Below, piece by piece: positions 8,176-17,754 of a stretch of DNA of 64,000 nt. The stretch's first letter is position 1, and each line of letters starts with the position of its first letter. Below the pieces are notes generated by a model. It did not search any database, was not told the origin of the DNA, and saw only the letters and a list, made by a program, of their open reading frames with translations. The position numbers and the translations under genes are program-made. Source of the DNA: Pinguiococcus pyrenoidosus (lineage: Eukaryota; Sar; Pinguiophyceae; Pinguiochrysidales; Pinguiochrysidaceae); contig JAAMXY010000976.1 in NCBI GenBank assembly GCA_019677205.1, positions 124,001-188,000 of the forward strand, read 5' to 3'.

Positions 8176-10971
8176 TTATGATTTTGGCGGCTGCTTCTTC
8201 TTCAGCCCAGTCGGCGATTTCTCCCGCTTCTCTCCGTCGGGTTGTCGGCTCTTCCTGCCCCGGCCGTTGGGGTTGGACTTGAAGGGCATCTCCCTACCAT
8301 CGTCGGGCAGCTTGTGCGCCTCTGCCCCCTCCTCCTCCATCACCGCTTTCCGTGAGACCAGGAGGCGGCCGCTCTGCGCGGACACCCCCAGCACCTTCGC
8401 CGCAATCACATCCCCTTCTCGGAAGGTTTCCGGCGGGCTCCGGACGTATCCCGTGTCCAGATCCTTGGTCAAAATGAGCCCCTGCAGTCCCTGATCAGGG
8501 TCCACGTCGACAAAGCACCCAAAATTCTTCACCGCCACGATGGTGGCGCTTCTCAGGACCGTCCCCACCTCCGGAACCTTCGTGTCCGGCCCGGGAACCG
8601 AAGGGTCCTGGGGCTTCTCGCCCGTGCCGTCTTCGCCGATGAGCTCCAAAATCGCCGCCTTGGCCGCCTCCATCTTCTCCGTGTCGTGCCCCAAAATCTG
8701 CACCTCGCCGTCCCCCTCGACGTGGATGTTCTCCAGCTCGTAGTCCGCGATGAAGGCGTTCACGGTCTTGCCACCCGGGCCGATCAGCTTGCCAATGGAG
8801 TCGACGCTGACGCGGAAGACGATAATCTGGGACACGGAGGGATGCATCGATGGGCTGGGAGACGCCTGCACGTCGTCCATGGCATCCAGAATGCGCAAGC
8901 GACCCTCCCTCGCCTGCTCCAGCGCGCGGCGCATGACGTCCAGGCTCAAACCTTCGCACTTGATGTCGAGCTGGAAAGTACTCACGCCCTGCCTCGTCCC
9001 GGCCGTCTTGAAATCCATCGTCCCCAGGGCATCTTCGATGCCCAAGATGTCGCTGAGAATCACCGGCTCGCCCTCCTCGCCCTCGTTGGGGAGCAGCATG
9101 CCCATCGCAATGCCAGCGACGTTTCCGCTCTTCAGCGGCACCCCGGCGTGGAGCAGGGCGAGGCTTCCCCCGCACACGCTTGCCATGCTGCTGGATCCGC
9201 AGCTCTCCGTGATGAGGCTCTCCACGCGCGTGGTGTACGGCCACGCGCCCGCGCTGGGCATCGCCGGCGCGATGGCTCGCTCCGCGAGATTGCCATGGCC
9301 CAGCTCACGGCGCCCGGGCGCTCCCGTCCGACCGACCTCTCCCACGCTGCACGGGGGGAAGCTGTAGTGCAGATAGAACCGTCGATTCCCCATGCCGTCC
9401 ACGCTCTCCACGCGCTGTTCGGCAGATGCATCCCCAACAGTGCACGTCGCCAGGCTCTGCGTCTCCCCGCGGGTGAACAGGGCGCTGCCGTGCACCATGG
9501 GCAGGAAGCCCACCTCCATACTCAGGGGCCGCACCTCGTCGGGACTGCGACTATCCGACCGCTTGCCGGTGTCGATCACCAGCTTCCTCAGGCGATCGCA
9601 GAGCAGGTTCTTGATCGCGGACTGCACGTAGGTCTTCTCGAAGAGCACGTCGCTACGGGCAGCGCCGGTGCTGATGGTCTTGACATCGGCCGCCGGCACC
9701 TTGCCCTCGTCGGCGGCGTCGTTGTCCTCGATCAGAAGCTCCTCCTCAATGTCCGGCAGCTCGACGGGCTCCAGGTCCGACGGCGTGTTGGCCTCGCCAT
9801 CCAGCGGCGCCGGAGACTGCGAAAGCTCCTCATCGAAGCGCTCGCTGCCACCGTCGCTCGCCACCGGGCTGGGCCCGCGGGCGGCCGCAGACTCCGCCTT
9901 GTCGCTGTCCGTGAGCACGAAGAACGCCTTGACGGCCTCGTCCAGCTGCGAGATGGCCTTGCTCTGCGCATCCTTGTCCTCATGGGCCAGGGCCGCGGTG
10001 GCCTGCTCGCCGAACTCCTTATCCAGCAGCTCCTTCAGTAGCTTAGGCGTCTCGCGCAGGGTGTCAACCGTCTTCGGCCGCCCCGTCTGCTGCGCCCAGT
10101 CGCCGATGGCACCGGCGATGATCTTCACTTGAGACTGCGCGTACTCGACCGCCTTGATCATCTCCTCCTCCGGGACGAAGTTCGCTGCGCCCTCGATCAT
10201 GAGCACGTAGTCTTCGGTGCCCGCCAGCGTCATCTGCAGCATCTCCTTGGCGTCCTCGTCCGCCCGCGGCGCGAACACCCGGAGAGTGCCATCCGCGTCG
10301 GCCTCCACGCTGACGGCTGCGACGTTGCTCCTCATGGGCACATCCGAGATCGCCAGCGCGGCACTGGAGGCACACACCGCCAGCGCTTCTGGGTTCACCT
10401 TCCCGTCGTAGCTCAGCAGCCACACCAGCACCTGCGTCTCGTGCGTCCATCCCTTGGCCATCATGGGCCGCAGCGGCCGATCGATGATCCTGGCCGTGAG
10501 AATCTCCGCCTCGGTCGGGCGGCCCTCGCGCTTGATGAAGCCTCCTTTCGTCTTGCCGGCACTGGACATGCGCTCCAGGTAATCCACCCGCAGCGGGGCG
10601 AAGTCGATGTCCTGGGGCCCCTTGTCTGCGCAGGCTGTGGCGTAGAGCACGGTGCCGCCCACGCTGAGCATCACTGCGCCGTTCGCCTGCCGCCCGATTT
10701 TGCCCGTCTCGAACACCAGCGGCTCCTCCAGTCCAGAGGCGCTCCCCAGGCTCACGGTCAGCTTGGAGCCGAAGGCGGTGCTCTCCACGCGGTGAAACAC
10801 GTCTTCTCCCGCCTGGGGCAGAACCAGCTCCGGCATGGGAAGCTCGACATCGGAGGAGAGTGCGGTCCGGCGCGACTCGGCAAAGCGCCTGTGGGGTCTC
10901 AGGAAGGCTCCACAAGGCGTCACAAGCGTGATTAGCGATGCGAGACAGAGGACACTGCGGAGAGGCGCCAT
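8176..10971 (-). CDS. PNP: Plastid polyribonucleotide nucleotidyltransferase (PNPase)
   Basis: Intronless, 931 aa, full length. It degrades RNA 3'-5' phosphorolytically and can add tails, here in the plastid. The N terminus is a signal peptide (residues 1-22) followed by FLRPHRRFAESRR, a red-lineage bipartite leader. The order is first RNase PH core (about 65-290), helical linker, second RNase PH core (about 445-690), KH (about 714-775, IGKLIGPGGKTVN) and S1 (about 802-877). The metal/catalytic residues of the SDILGIEDALGTMDFK motif (Asp647, Asp653, Lys655) are present. An acidic, low-complexity insertion of about 75 residues (about 352-425) lies between the linker and the second core. The tail is Lys-rich. 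The promoter region is shared with the divergent PDZ-ferredoxin gene. Confidence 0.95.
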   Translation of the reverse strand: MAPLRSVLCLASLITLVTPCGAFLRPHRRFAESRRTALSSDVELPMPELVLPQAGEDVFHRVESTAFGSKLTVSLGSASGLEEPLVFETGKIGRQANGAVMLSVGGTVLYATACADKGPQDIDFAPLRVDYLERMSSAGKTKGGFIKREGRPTEAEILTARIIDRPLRPMMAKGWTHETQVLVWLLSYDGKVNPEALAVCASSAALAISDVPMRSNVAAVSVEADADGTLRVFAPRADEDAKEMLQMTLAGTEDYVLMIEGAANFVPEEEMIKAVEYAQSQVKIIAGAIGDWAQQTGRPKTVDTLRETPKLLKELLDKEFGEQATAALAHEDKDAQSKAISQLDEAVKAFFVLTDSDKAESAAARGPSPVASDGGSERFDEELSQSPAPLDGEANTPSDLEPVELPDIEEELLIEDNDAADEGKVPAADVKTISTGAARSDVLFEKTYVQSAIKNLLCDRLRKLVIDTGKRSDSRSPDEVRPLSMEVGFLPMVHGSALFTRGETQSLATCTVGDASAEQRVESVDGMGNRRFYLHYSFPPCSVGEVGRTGAPGRRELGHGNLAERAIAPAMPSAGAWPYTTRVESLITESCGSSSMASVCGGSLALLHAGVPLKSGNVAGIAMGMLLPNEGEEGEPVILSDILGIEDALGTMDFKTAGTRQGVSTFQLDIKCEGLSLDVMRRALEQAREGRLRILDAMDDVQASPSPSMHPSVSQIIVFRVSVDSIGKLIGPGGKTVNAFIADYELENIHVEGDGEVQILGHDTEKMEAAKAAILELIGEDGTGEKPQDPSVPGPDTKVPEVGTVLRSATIVAVKNFGCFVDVDPDQGLQGLILTKDLDTGYVRSPPETFREGDVIAAKVLGVSAQSGRLLVSRKAVMEEEGAEAHKLPDDGREMPFKSNPNGRGRKSRQPDGEKREKSPTGLKKKQPPKS

Positions 10972-11384
10972 CGCGGCCCTTCGAAAACTTCAAGAACGGC
11001 GGACTGGCGCCCCAAAGCGGCGCTTCGAGAGGCTCTCCTATGTGCCTGGTAGTTCAAGAAAGCTTGCGAAGGAAAGACAGTCGCCACGCGTCTTAGGATC
11101 GGAGACAGCACATGCACCGCCACAGCAACTCACGAGAGGGCTGAAGTGGCGCTCCTCCGACGCACTTCCCAAGGAGCGGTATTTGAAGGAATACAGGTAT
11201 TCGAACCTATTCTCGCGTTCGCGCGCTCACCCCGTTCCAGCTGTCACATCTTCCGGGCTTCCCTTCTTCCATGTCGATAATTCAAAATGAAGTTTATCGA
11301 TATGCTATTGGGACGGATTATCGATCCTGCGCGGTAACGTGGCGCCTTCAAGCGGAAGAAGCGGAGCGGATTGCAGCTTTGGCG
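10972..11384. promoter_or_regulatory. Bidirectional spacer between PNPase and the PDZ-ferredoxin gene
   Basis: Two plastid-protein genes diverge from these 413 bp. It holds a perfect short palindrome gaatacaggtattc (about 11189-11202) and three ATCGATA-type words between 11274 and 11325. No exon is supported. Co-regulation of the pair is inferred. Confidence 0.4.
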
Positions 11385-12802
11385 ATGGGCTCTCGGCGCC
11401 ATTCTCGCGTGGCAAGCCTGGGCTTGTGCCTCCTGGCGGCGGGGCCAGCTTGGAGCTTCCGAGGCTCCGCTAGAAATGGCATCCGCAGGCAGCTCAAGGT
11501 TCGTTCCAGGAGACTGGGATGAGGTCTGCACCTGTCCCTCCGCTGCAGCCATCATCCTTTCCAGCCAAGTCCCCCTCATGGAGAGGTTGCAGTTGCTTAC
11601 ATGCGTTCTTCACAATGTCAGATGAGTGGGGAGAAGCTGTCTGTCGAGGACATTGCAGACAGGCTGGCGATCCAGGTGTTCGACATGGACGACGGGAAAT
11701 TCGGCCTGTCATGCAGAGATCCAGCGTACGGACTGAAGGTGCTGCTTCGCGCTGACGCCCATTGAAAGGAAGACGCTTGTTGCGGCTGGCTGATGCAATG
11801 TACTTGGTTGCTTTTTGGTTGGGAGCAGGTGGTGAAGACGTCGGTGAAGCGGAAGCCGAGCCTGGGCATCGTTCTCAACGAGATGGTGGACGCGTCGGAT
11901 CCCAGCGCGGATCGGGTCAGCCAACCTAGCGGTGCAGGACGAGAAGCTAGTGGGCTGTAAGTGCTGACGTTTTGCTCTCGCTCATAGGCTCTTGTGCTCG
12001 TTGGCGGTCTGGAAGGAAATGCTGCCGCCGAGGGAGTGGATCTGGAAGTGGGAGACGTGATCACGGCCATCGCGGATGGGTCCGGCGGCTACATCAGCAC
12101 GGAGGGGCGGGACTATGACTTCCTCATCGACACCATCGTGGGCGTCGACCCGGGGGCGGAGGAGCTGACGCTGGTCGTGAACCGCCTTGTCGAGCGCGCC
12201 ATGGTCACCATCAACTACGAGCTTCCGAACGGCGATCGGTCCTCGGTGCAAGCTCCAGCCGGCTCCAACTTGAGGTGAACCGCTTGGCGATGCTCTTGCC
12301 GTATGACGCTTTGGCACTGTCGCTGGCCTTGGTCTGACACTTGGCTTCCCGCCCTTGTCTTGTTGCCTCTCTTTGCCTTCCTCCCGCTCCCCGCCTCGCT
12401 CTTCCTGCGCTTTCAGGGGTATCTTCCTGCAAGAGGGGGTGCGGCTGTACGACGAGCGCACTAGGCGCTTCGACATGCCGTACGCCACGGGCGACTGCGC
12501 CGGAGAAGGGCTCTGCGGTACCTGCCTGGTGAACGTGTGGTCCGGAGAGGACCTCCTGTCCCCGGCTGATCGCAACGAGGCCCTCATCTGCAAGGGTAAG
12601 CACCTGTTCGTCGCCGTTGAGGGCCTCTTTCGGCGGGAACTTCACACTGTTCGCCGTGCGGCCTGCAGGACGACCGATGGGGTGGCGAGCTGCCTGCCGG
12701 GTGTTCGTGGGCGCGGACAACCAGGAGGGAACCGTGGAGGTCCGGCTGCAGCCCCAGAGTAGGTTTGACGACGAGTTGGAGCCAAGCGTCAAAAGCGTCT
12801 GA
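11385..12802 (+). CDS. Plastid PDZ + [2Fe-2S] ferredoxin-like protein (NDF4/PnsB3-like)
   Basis: Six exons (11385-11498, 11622-11738, 11829-11915, 11988-12274, 12417-12595, 12669-12802) join in phase through GT-AG introns, giving 305 aa. The leader is a signal peptide ending PAWS-FRGS, then a basic transit region, so the protein should enter the plastid. Residues about 60-160 form a PDZ-like domain (SLGIVLNEMV; LVGGLEGNAAAEGVDLEVGD). The C-terminal third is a ferredoxin-like fold with cysteines CAGEGLCGTC and a fourth in GWRAACRVFVG, preceded by LLSP. This is the layout of the chloroplast NDF4/PnsB3 family of ferredoxin-like proteins. Electron transfer or a structural role in a thylakoid complex is inferred. 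PnsB3 belongs to the NDH complex of land plants. Confidence 0.8.
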
Positions 12803-12949
12803 CGCGGTCGGAGCACATGCAAACATTGGGCAAATGCCGCAATTCTTCCTTCCTTTCGTACATCTTCCTTCCTCTGTGTCCTCCTCTGTATTTCTGGTTT
12901 GTGCTGTGCTTTGTGCGCTTGCTGTTCTCCCTTTTTCGCTTTGCGTCTC

Positions 12950-13320
12950 TCAGTATCTGTACTTGGTGGAGTAGTCCTTGGGCGACACCACGAGGCCGCG
13001 GCCCTTGCGCGCGCCGCGGTCCACGGTCTCTATGATGTCGATGAGCTCCTGGTGGTTGGTGAGCGCCCAGTTGATCTTGTTGTTGTTGCCCGTGCCCAGG
13101 TCCACCATGATGTGCTTGTTGCGGAAGAGGAACATGACGGTGCAGGGGTCGTAGAGCTCGTACATGGTGTTGAAGTCGGGCACTTGCGAGATGTCCACCA
13201 GATACACCACCGCGAAGTTCTGCACCTGCTCGCTGATCTGCCACAGCACCTCGTCCATCTCCATGCAGGTCGGGTCCCAATCGTGCCCGAAGCGCAGCAC
13301 CAGTATTTTCTCCAACGATT
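12950..13320 (-). CDS. DIM1: U5 snRNP thioredoxin-like protein Dim1, N-terminal exon not found
   Basis: The exon encodes about 122 residues almost identical to the conserved 142-aa Dim1/TXNL4A/U5-15kD spliceosome protein from its RFGHDWDPTCM box to the invariant end SPKDYSTKYRY. The first 20-odd residues of the family (the MSY-LPHLH part) are missing. An in-frame stop lies four codons upstream of the start of homology, with no ATG between. An acceptor (gcttgag) sits at 13321-13322, so an upstream exon is expected, but I find no matching coding sequence up to 14090. The presumed intron begins with a CAACCAGT minisatellite. This is either a gene with a displaced first exon or a 5'-truncated copy. 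Confidence 0.8.
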
Positions 13321-13324
13321 CTCA

Positions 13325-13436
13325 AGCTCTCAACCAGTCAACCAGTCAACCAGTCAACCCTGAACCGGTCAACCAGTCAAGCTCTCCACCAGTCAAGATC
13401 TCCACCAGTCAGTCAACCGGTCATAATCGGTCATAA
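13325..13436. repeat. CAACCAGT minisatellite next to the Dim1 exon
   Basis: Tandem and near-tandem copies of an 8-bp unit (caaccagt), with variants ccaccagtcaagatctc and caaccggt, fill about 110 bp. They lie exactly where the first intron or missing N-terminal exon of Dim1 would be. Confidence 0.85.
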
Positions 13437-14491
13437 AAGATCAAATCAAGAAAGCCTCTGGTTCGGCCGAAGGCGTTCGAAGGTTCGAAGGTCGACGCTC
13501 GTGTCTGGGAGTCCACCCCCGAAAATTTTCACAAGCGGGACTGATTGGGCGACTCGGGCACCGCAGAGACGTCATTCCCATCATCGCGCTGATGGCGATT
13601 GTGATGGCTAACTTACGGAGAGCGGGGGGATTGACCCCGTGGCCACCCAGACGCCTGCTGCCGCCGTGAAAGGGAAAGCACGTACTTCGATCTTCCGGGA
13701 GCCAACGACCCGGGCCTGGTGGGGTGCGTCGCCCATTTGGGAGTGCAGGACAGAGATTCGCGCAATTGCGAACCAATGGGGGCGCTACCGTCATTGGACG
13801 AACTCCGCCACCTGGGTGTGCCCGGTTCGGCCGTAGAAGCGTCCAGTACCTTGACTTGTGGTCCCAAAGGAATTCCTTAACGCATTTTGCATGACAAGGC
13901 AACTTTACCCGACATACCGCTTCCGCCGTGAACCGTTTTCCACCGCACCCCTGCATCCGCCATATTACCGCAAGATAAGCAAGTTTCAAAGTCGTTTGCA
14001 CGGCTGCCTGTCCAGCCAATCCACGCGGCAGGATCTTCATATTTGGCGCCCACAAGGCTGAAGGGTTTCCCGGCTTCCGCTCGAAGACAATGCGCCCAAT
14101 CCTGCCATCTTATGGCAGCATAGGCGGCTGTGTCGGCTGCGAGTCCCAAGCTTCGTTGCGGTTCCTCCATTCCTTCTCAAGCCAACCCTGCGCTTGGAGT
14201 TCCGCGTCGCCCAGTGCTTCCTTTGATCGGCGCACTGCGCGCGAAGCTTTCAGCAGCGCCCAGACGCGCGCCCAGCCACACCTCGTGGCCAGTCGCGCTT
14301 CGGCGTGTTGCGGCGCGGCACCGAGCGTCCGAAGCCAATGCTGCTGTAGGAGCTCGGCCCCGAACTTCGCGCTTCTCGGGCGATCGTTGCGCACGCGTCG
14401 AAACTTGATTGCCTTCGACTTTGCCTTCTGCTGCCGCGCAGGGCGCGCGCGCGCTTCTCGTCGGCCTCGCCCGACGCGTCCGAGTCGTCCC
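13437..14491. other. Spacer upstream of the TAZ-type gene, no gene supported
   Basis: About 1 kb. I searched both strands for the missing Dim1 start (a His-Leu-His codon pattern) and did not find it. The + frame of the TAZ-type protein is open back to 14090, but those residues are Arg/Ser/Cys-rich and unlike the downstream protein, so I treat them as leader. CCAAT boxes occur near 13776 and 13793, and atttggcgccc at about 14040. Confidence 0.45.
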
Positions 14492-15517
14492 ATGAGCCTG
14501 GGCGGTGACATCCCCATGAGCTCGAGGACCAAACGCCATCGCGCGCAAGATGGCGAAATATCTTTGGCGCTCTCTGGCGCGGAGAAGAGAAAGCGCGGCG
14601 CCGAGCTCCGCGGAGCGTCGCCGGACTGCGTGGCGACGTCGATGGGCGCTGTCGCGGCTCCTGCGGCGCACGACGCAGGCGAGTGCCTCGGTCGCGCGCT
14701 GTACCGCTGCGAGAAGTGCAGCGCCGAGTTTCAACAGGACGTACTCTTTAACCCGGTGTACAGCTTGCTGCGCGTCAAGTGCCCCGCCTGCAACCGCCTG
14801 CAGTGGGCGCGCATCAACATCAGCGACGCCCAGAACCAGTCGTTCTGTCATCCGATCCAGAGGACCCTCGACCGCCTGGCTCGGGAGAGGGCGGCGTCGA
14901 GGGCGGCGGCGGCCGACGAGTCCGGGGACGAAGCGGCGGCCGGCAGCGCGGCGCCGGAGCGGGAGGCGGAGGCGGCGGCCGCCGAGCAGGACAGCGCGCG
15001 AGAAGCCAAGCTGCTGGTCCTCGTCCGCCACGCTCTCCTGTGCGACGGGAAGCACAAGTCGCAGCGCCTCTCCGACATCTGCGAGACCACCAAAGTCATG
15101 CTCGTGCACGCACGCAGCTGCGCGTCGACGAAGTGCGAACATGCCTGGTGCAAGACCTTCCAGAAGCTCATGCATCACGAGGTCAGCTGCAAGGGAGATG
15201 AGAAGTGCCAGCTCTGCCGGCCGAAGCACCTGCCGGAGCGCCTGGCGGAGCTCTCAGCCATGAACGCCGTGCAGAGGATGCGCCTGCGTCATCTGGACGC
15301 GGAGAAGCTTGAGAATGTGAAAGAGAAATCAGCTGCCGCCCATCCGGGCAGCATCGGCGGCTTGGAGCCGGTCCTCCGCGTGTGCAGTCCGTGCTCGTCG
15401 GCGGACACCGACGGCGAGGAGTCGGTCGGGCTCCAGTGCGACCTGTTCCGCGAGACGTGGAGGGAGGAGGACACCGAGGCGATCGGCTTAGATCTAAGCC
15501 TCGAGGTGCAAGGCTAA
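14492..15517 (+). CDS. TAZ-type zinc finger protein with N-terminal zinc ribbon
   Basis: Single exon, 341 aa from the ATG at 14492 (MSLGGDIPMSS). Residues about 70-110 contain YRCEKCSAEF and KCPACNRLQW, a C-x2-C/C-x2-C zinc ribbon. A charged Ala/Glu-rich linker follows. Residues about 175-250 match the TAZ pattern: LLVLVRHALLCDG, MLVHARSCASTKC, HAWCKTFQKLMHH and CKGDEKCQLC, giving His/Cys ligand sets in the spacing of TAZ fingers of CBP/p300 and plant BT proteins. No acetyltransferase or BTB domain is present. A protein-protein interaction role in transcription is inferred. The C terminus is acidic. Confidence 0.75.
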   Translation: MSLGGDIPMSSRTKRHRAQDGEISLALSGAEKRKRGAELRGASPDCVATSMGAVAAPAAHDAGECLGRALYRCEKCSAEFQQDVLFNPVYSLLRVKCPACNRLQWARINISDAQNQSFCHPIQRTLDRLARERAASRAAAADESGDEAAAGSAAPEREAEAAAAEQDSAREAKLLVLVRHALLCDGKHKSQRLSDICETTKVMLVHARSCASTKCEHAWCKTFQKLMHHEVSCKGDEKCQLCRPKHLPERLAELSAMNAVQRMRLRHLDAEKLENVKEKSAAAHPGSIGGLEPVLRVCSPCSSADTDGEESVGLQCDLFRETWREEDTEAIGLDLSLEVQG

Positions 15518-16321
15518 GCCAAGCGGCGTCAGGAGAGCGAGAGATTGAGGACTGGCGAGTGATAGAGAGGAGGAATTGACGCCCTTGTCCTTCGACTTGA
15601 CACACCATGCACACTTCAGAGGGTTCGTTGCCATCTTCTGGGGCTGGTTTGTTTTTGTTTTTGTTTTTTTAATTGGGAGAGCGTTGAGGGCGCCATGCGA
15701 TGTTTCAAGGCTTTCTCGATGGCCACAAGGCCGGCGCTGCAGAGTTGCGCTGCGCACCGAAGTCTACGAGTAGTAGTTGTCTGGTATGTTTCCTACTCAG
15801 TTTGAAGACGAAGGCTACTGATCGCCTTGCCCATCGTGTACGGCCGCCGCATAGAAAGAGAAGAAGGCGGCTGGAGTCACCACCGAGGTCTTGGATGGTC
15901 CGTCGGCTTTCAGGAAGCTTGCATCCGGTCGGATGCAGCTGAGTACCTAACTTAGTTTGGAGTTCCGTTTCGGTGTTCCGGTCCGGTGTTCCGGTTCGGC
16001 GTTGCGCTCCGGCGTCACGCTTCAGCGTAGCGCTGGGACTTGCTTAGCAGAAGGAGTCCCCACATGTGCGTCCCAAAAAGAATCATGCGGCTTCCTGCTT
16101 TTTGAATGAGAAGACGCATCTAGTCATCCTCCCTATCAACACCACCTTTTTCGCGCTTCGCGAGAGTCTTCCATGCACGACGCTCAAGGTCGCACTGGAA
16201 TGAAAAAAAAACACTGGACTAGTCCGAATCTAGCTAGCAAGTCACTAGTCCGCACGGATGGGGCGTGTGGCGCAAGCCGAGCTGCTTTCGCTAACACCTG
16301 GTATGGGCGACGGGGGCATCT
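15518..16321. other. Convergent spacer with simple repeats
   Basis: Lies between the ends of the TAZ-type gene (+) and POR (-). It contains a T-rich run (about 15645-15670, gtttttgtttttg...) that could serve as a 3'-end signal. It also has an imperfect tandem repeat of tccg(g/t)tt units at about 15960-16025 (gttccggtccggtgttccgg). No coding signal seen. Confidence 0.5.
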
Positions 16322-17754
16322 CTACGACGACAGGCCGACTGCCTTCATGCTCAGGTCCCACATCTTCTTCCTCGCTGCCTCGTCTCTCACAGCGTTCGAC
16401 TGCTCGTTCTCAAAGATCTCGCCCCCGGCGCCCCCGGCGCCCTGCGGCCGGCCCTCGTTGTCGAGCGTGAGGCCGAGCTGCTGCGCGTTGCCATTCCAGC
16501 TCCAGTACACGTCGCTCTTCCTGCAGCGCTCGTCGGTGACGACCTGCGCTAGCCTATCTCCGGACTCCTCCTCGGACACGAAGCCGCCCGTCACGAACTT
16601 CATGAACCAGGGGAACCAGACGCGGAACCAGAGGCGCTTCTCGCGGAACAGCGAGGTGGTCGCGATGCAGCCCGGGTACAGGGACATGAAGTTGATGCCC
16701 GTCTCGTCGTGGTAGCGGTTGTGCAGCTCGGTGACCGTCATCATGTTGCAGACCTTGGAGTCCTTGTAGGCCTTGGCGCCGTTGAACGCCTTGCCGTCGA
16801 TCATGGCGGTCTTGAAGTCGCCCTTGCCCGGCTCCGCCAGGGACCTCTCCAGGCCCTTGAGCACGCCCAGGTCGGCCTGCGGGTACACGAAGCCGCCGCC
16901 GATGGTGTTGGTGTTGCCCGTGATGGAGCCCACGACGATGCAGCGCGGATCCTTGGATCGCTTGAGGTCGTCGAGCAGCAGCTGCACCAGCAGGAAGTGG
17001 CTGAGGTGGTTGACCTGCAGGGACATCTCGAAGCCGTCCTCGGTGAACTGCGGGACGGGGTCCGTGGGACGGTACACGGCCGCGTTGCACACCAGCGTGT
17101 CGATGGGCTTGCTGCCCTTGTAGGCCTTGAGCTTGCGCACGAACTCGCGGGTACTCTCCAGCGACGACAGCTCCAGCGGGATGATCTGGTAGTTATCCTT
17201 GTTGAGCCGCAGCTCCTCGGCCACGCGCTGCGCCTTGTCCACATCGCGGCAGGCCATGATCACGAAGGTGTCGCCCCGCTCAACAAGACTGCGGGTGGCC
17301 TGTCGACGCAGGCGGGTCGTGCCAATGAGTCAGCAGCTGCGGAGAAGGAAGGGTCTCGAGATCGCGGCGGTTTACCTCCTTCCCGAGCCCGCTGGAGGCT
17401 CCCGTGATGACCACGAGGCGCTTGTTGCCGATCTTCAGCGTGCCGGGGCTGGGCAGCTGGAAGGACAGCGAGTTGAACAGGTTGCCCACATCCGGCAGCT
17501 TGAGCCCGCTTTGGCCGGCCTTCTCGACCTCGGTGGACGCCGCTTGAAGCGCCGGCATCCGCAGTCCCTAGGGCCTCAGCTCGTCAGCCTCGTTCCCCCT
17601 CGTTTTGAGGCCCCCTTGCAATGCTGTTCTGTCGCCAGTGGCGTAGCCTTACCAGTGCGTTCTGGCGCGCCGTGGCGGCGCGGGGCAAGGACAGCGCTTG
17701 CGCGCTGGCGGCCAGGAGCGCCGCAAGCGCGAGGGAGGTCGTGGCGCGAGGCAT
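16322..17754 (-). CDS. POR: Light-dependent protochlorophyllide oxidoreductase (POR)
   Basis: Reduces protochlorophyllide to chlorophyllide with NADPH and light in the plastid. Exon 1 (17754-17653) encodes the signal peptide MPRATTSLALAALLAASAQA. Exon 2 (from 17567) carries the transit region and the Rossmann motif VVITGASSGLGKE. The third part (to 16322) carries MACRDV, LVCNAAVY, the catalytic pair AYKDSK, PGCIATT and the usual C terminus (DVYWSWN...). Exon 1/2 joins cleanly. The exon 2/3 junction does not. After GLGKE (17376) a GT donor exists, but it joins in frame only to an acceptor at 17279 that deletes about eight conserved-length residues. The obvious acceptor at 17289 is in another phase. 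About 416-424 aa. Confidence 0.9.

Noticed and set aside
8686-10041. 451-codon + frame antisense to PNPase
   Set aside because: His/Arg/Gln/Gly-rich shadow of a GC-rich conserved gene.
13325-13436. CRISPR-like array
   Set aside because: Units of 8 bp without spacers; a minisatellite in a eukaryotic genome.
14090-14491. N-terminal extension of the TAZ-type protein
   Set aside because: Open frame but Arg/Ser/Cys-rich and motif-free; the ATG at 14492 begins the plausible protein.
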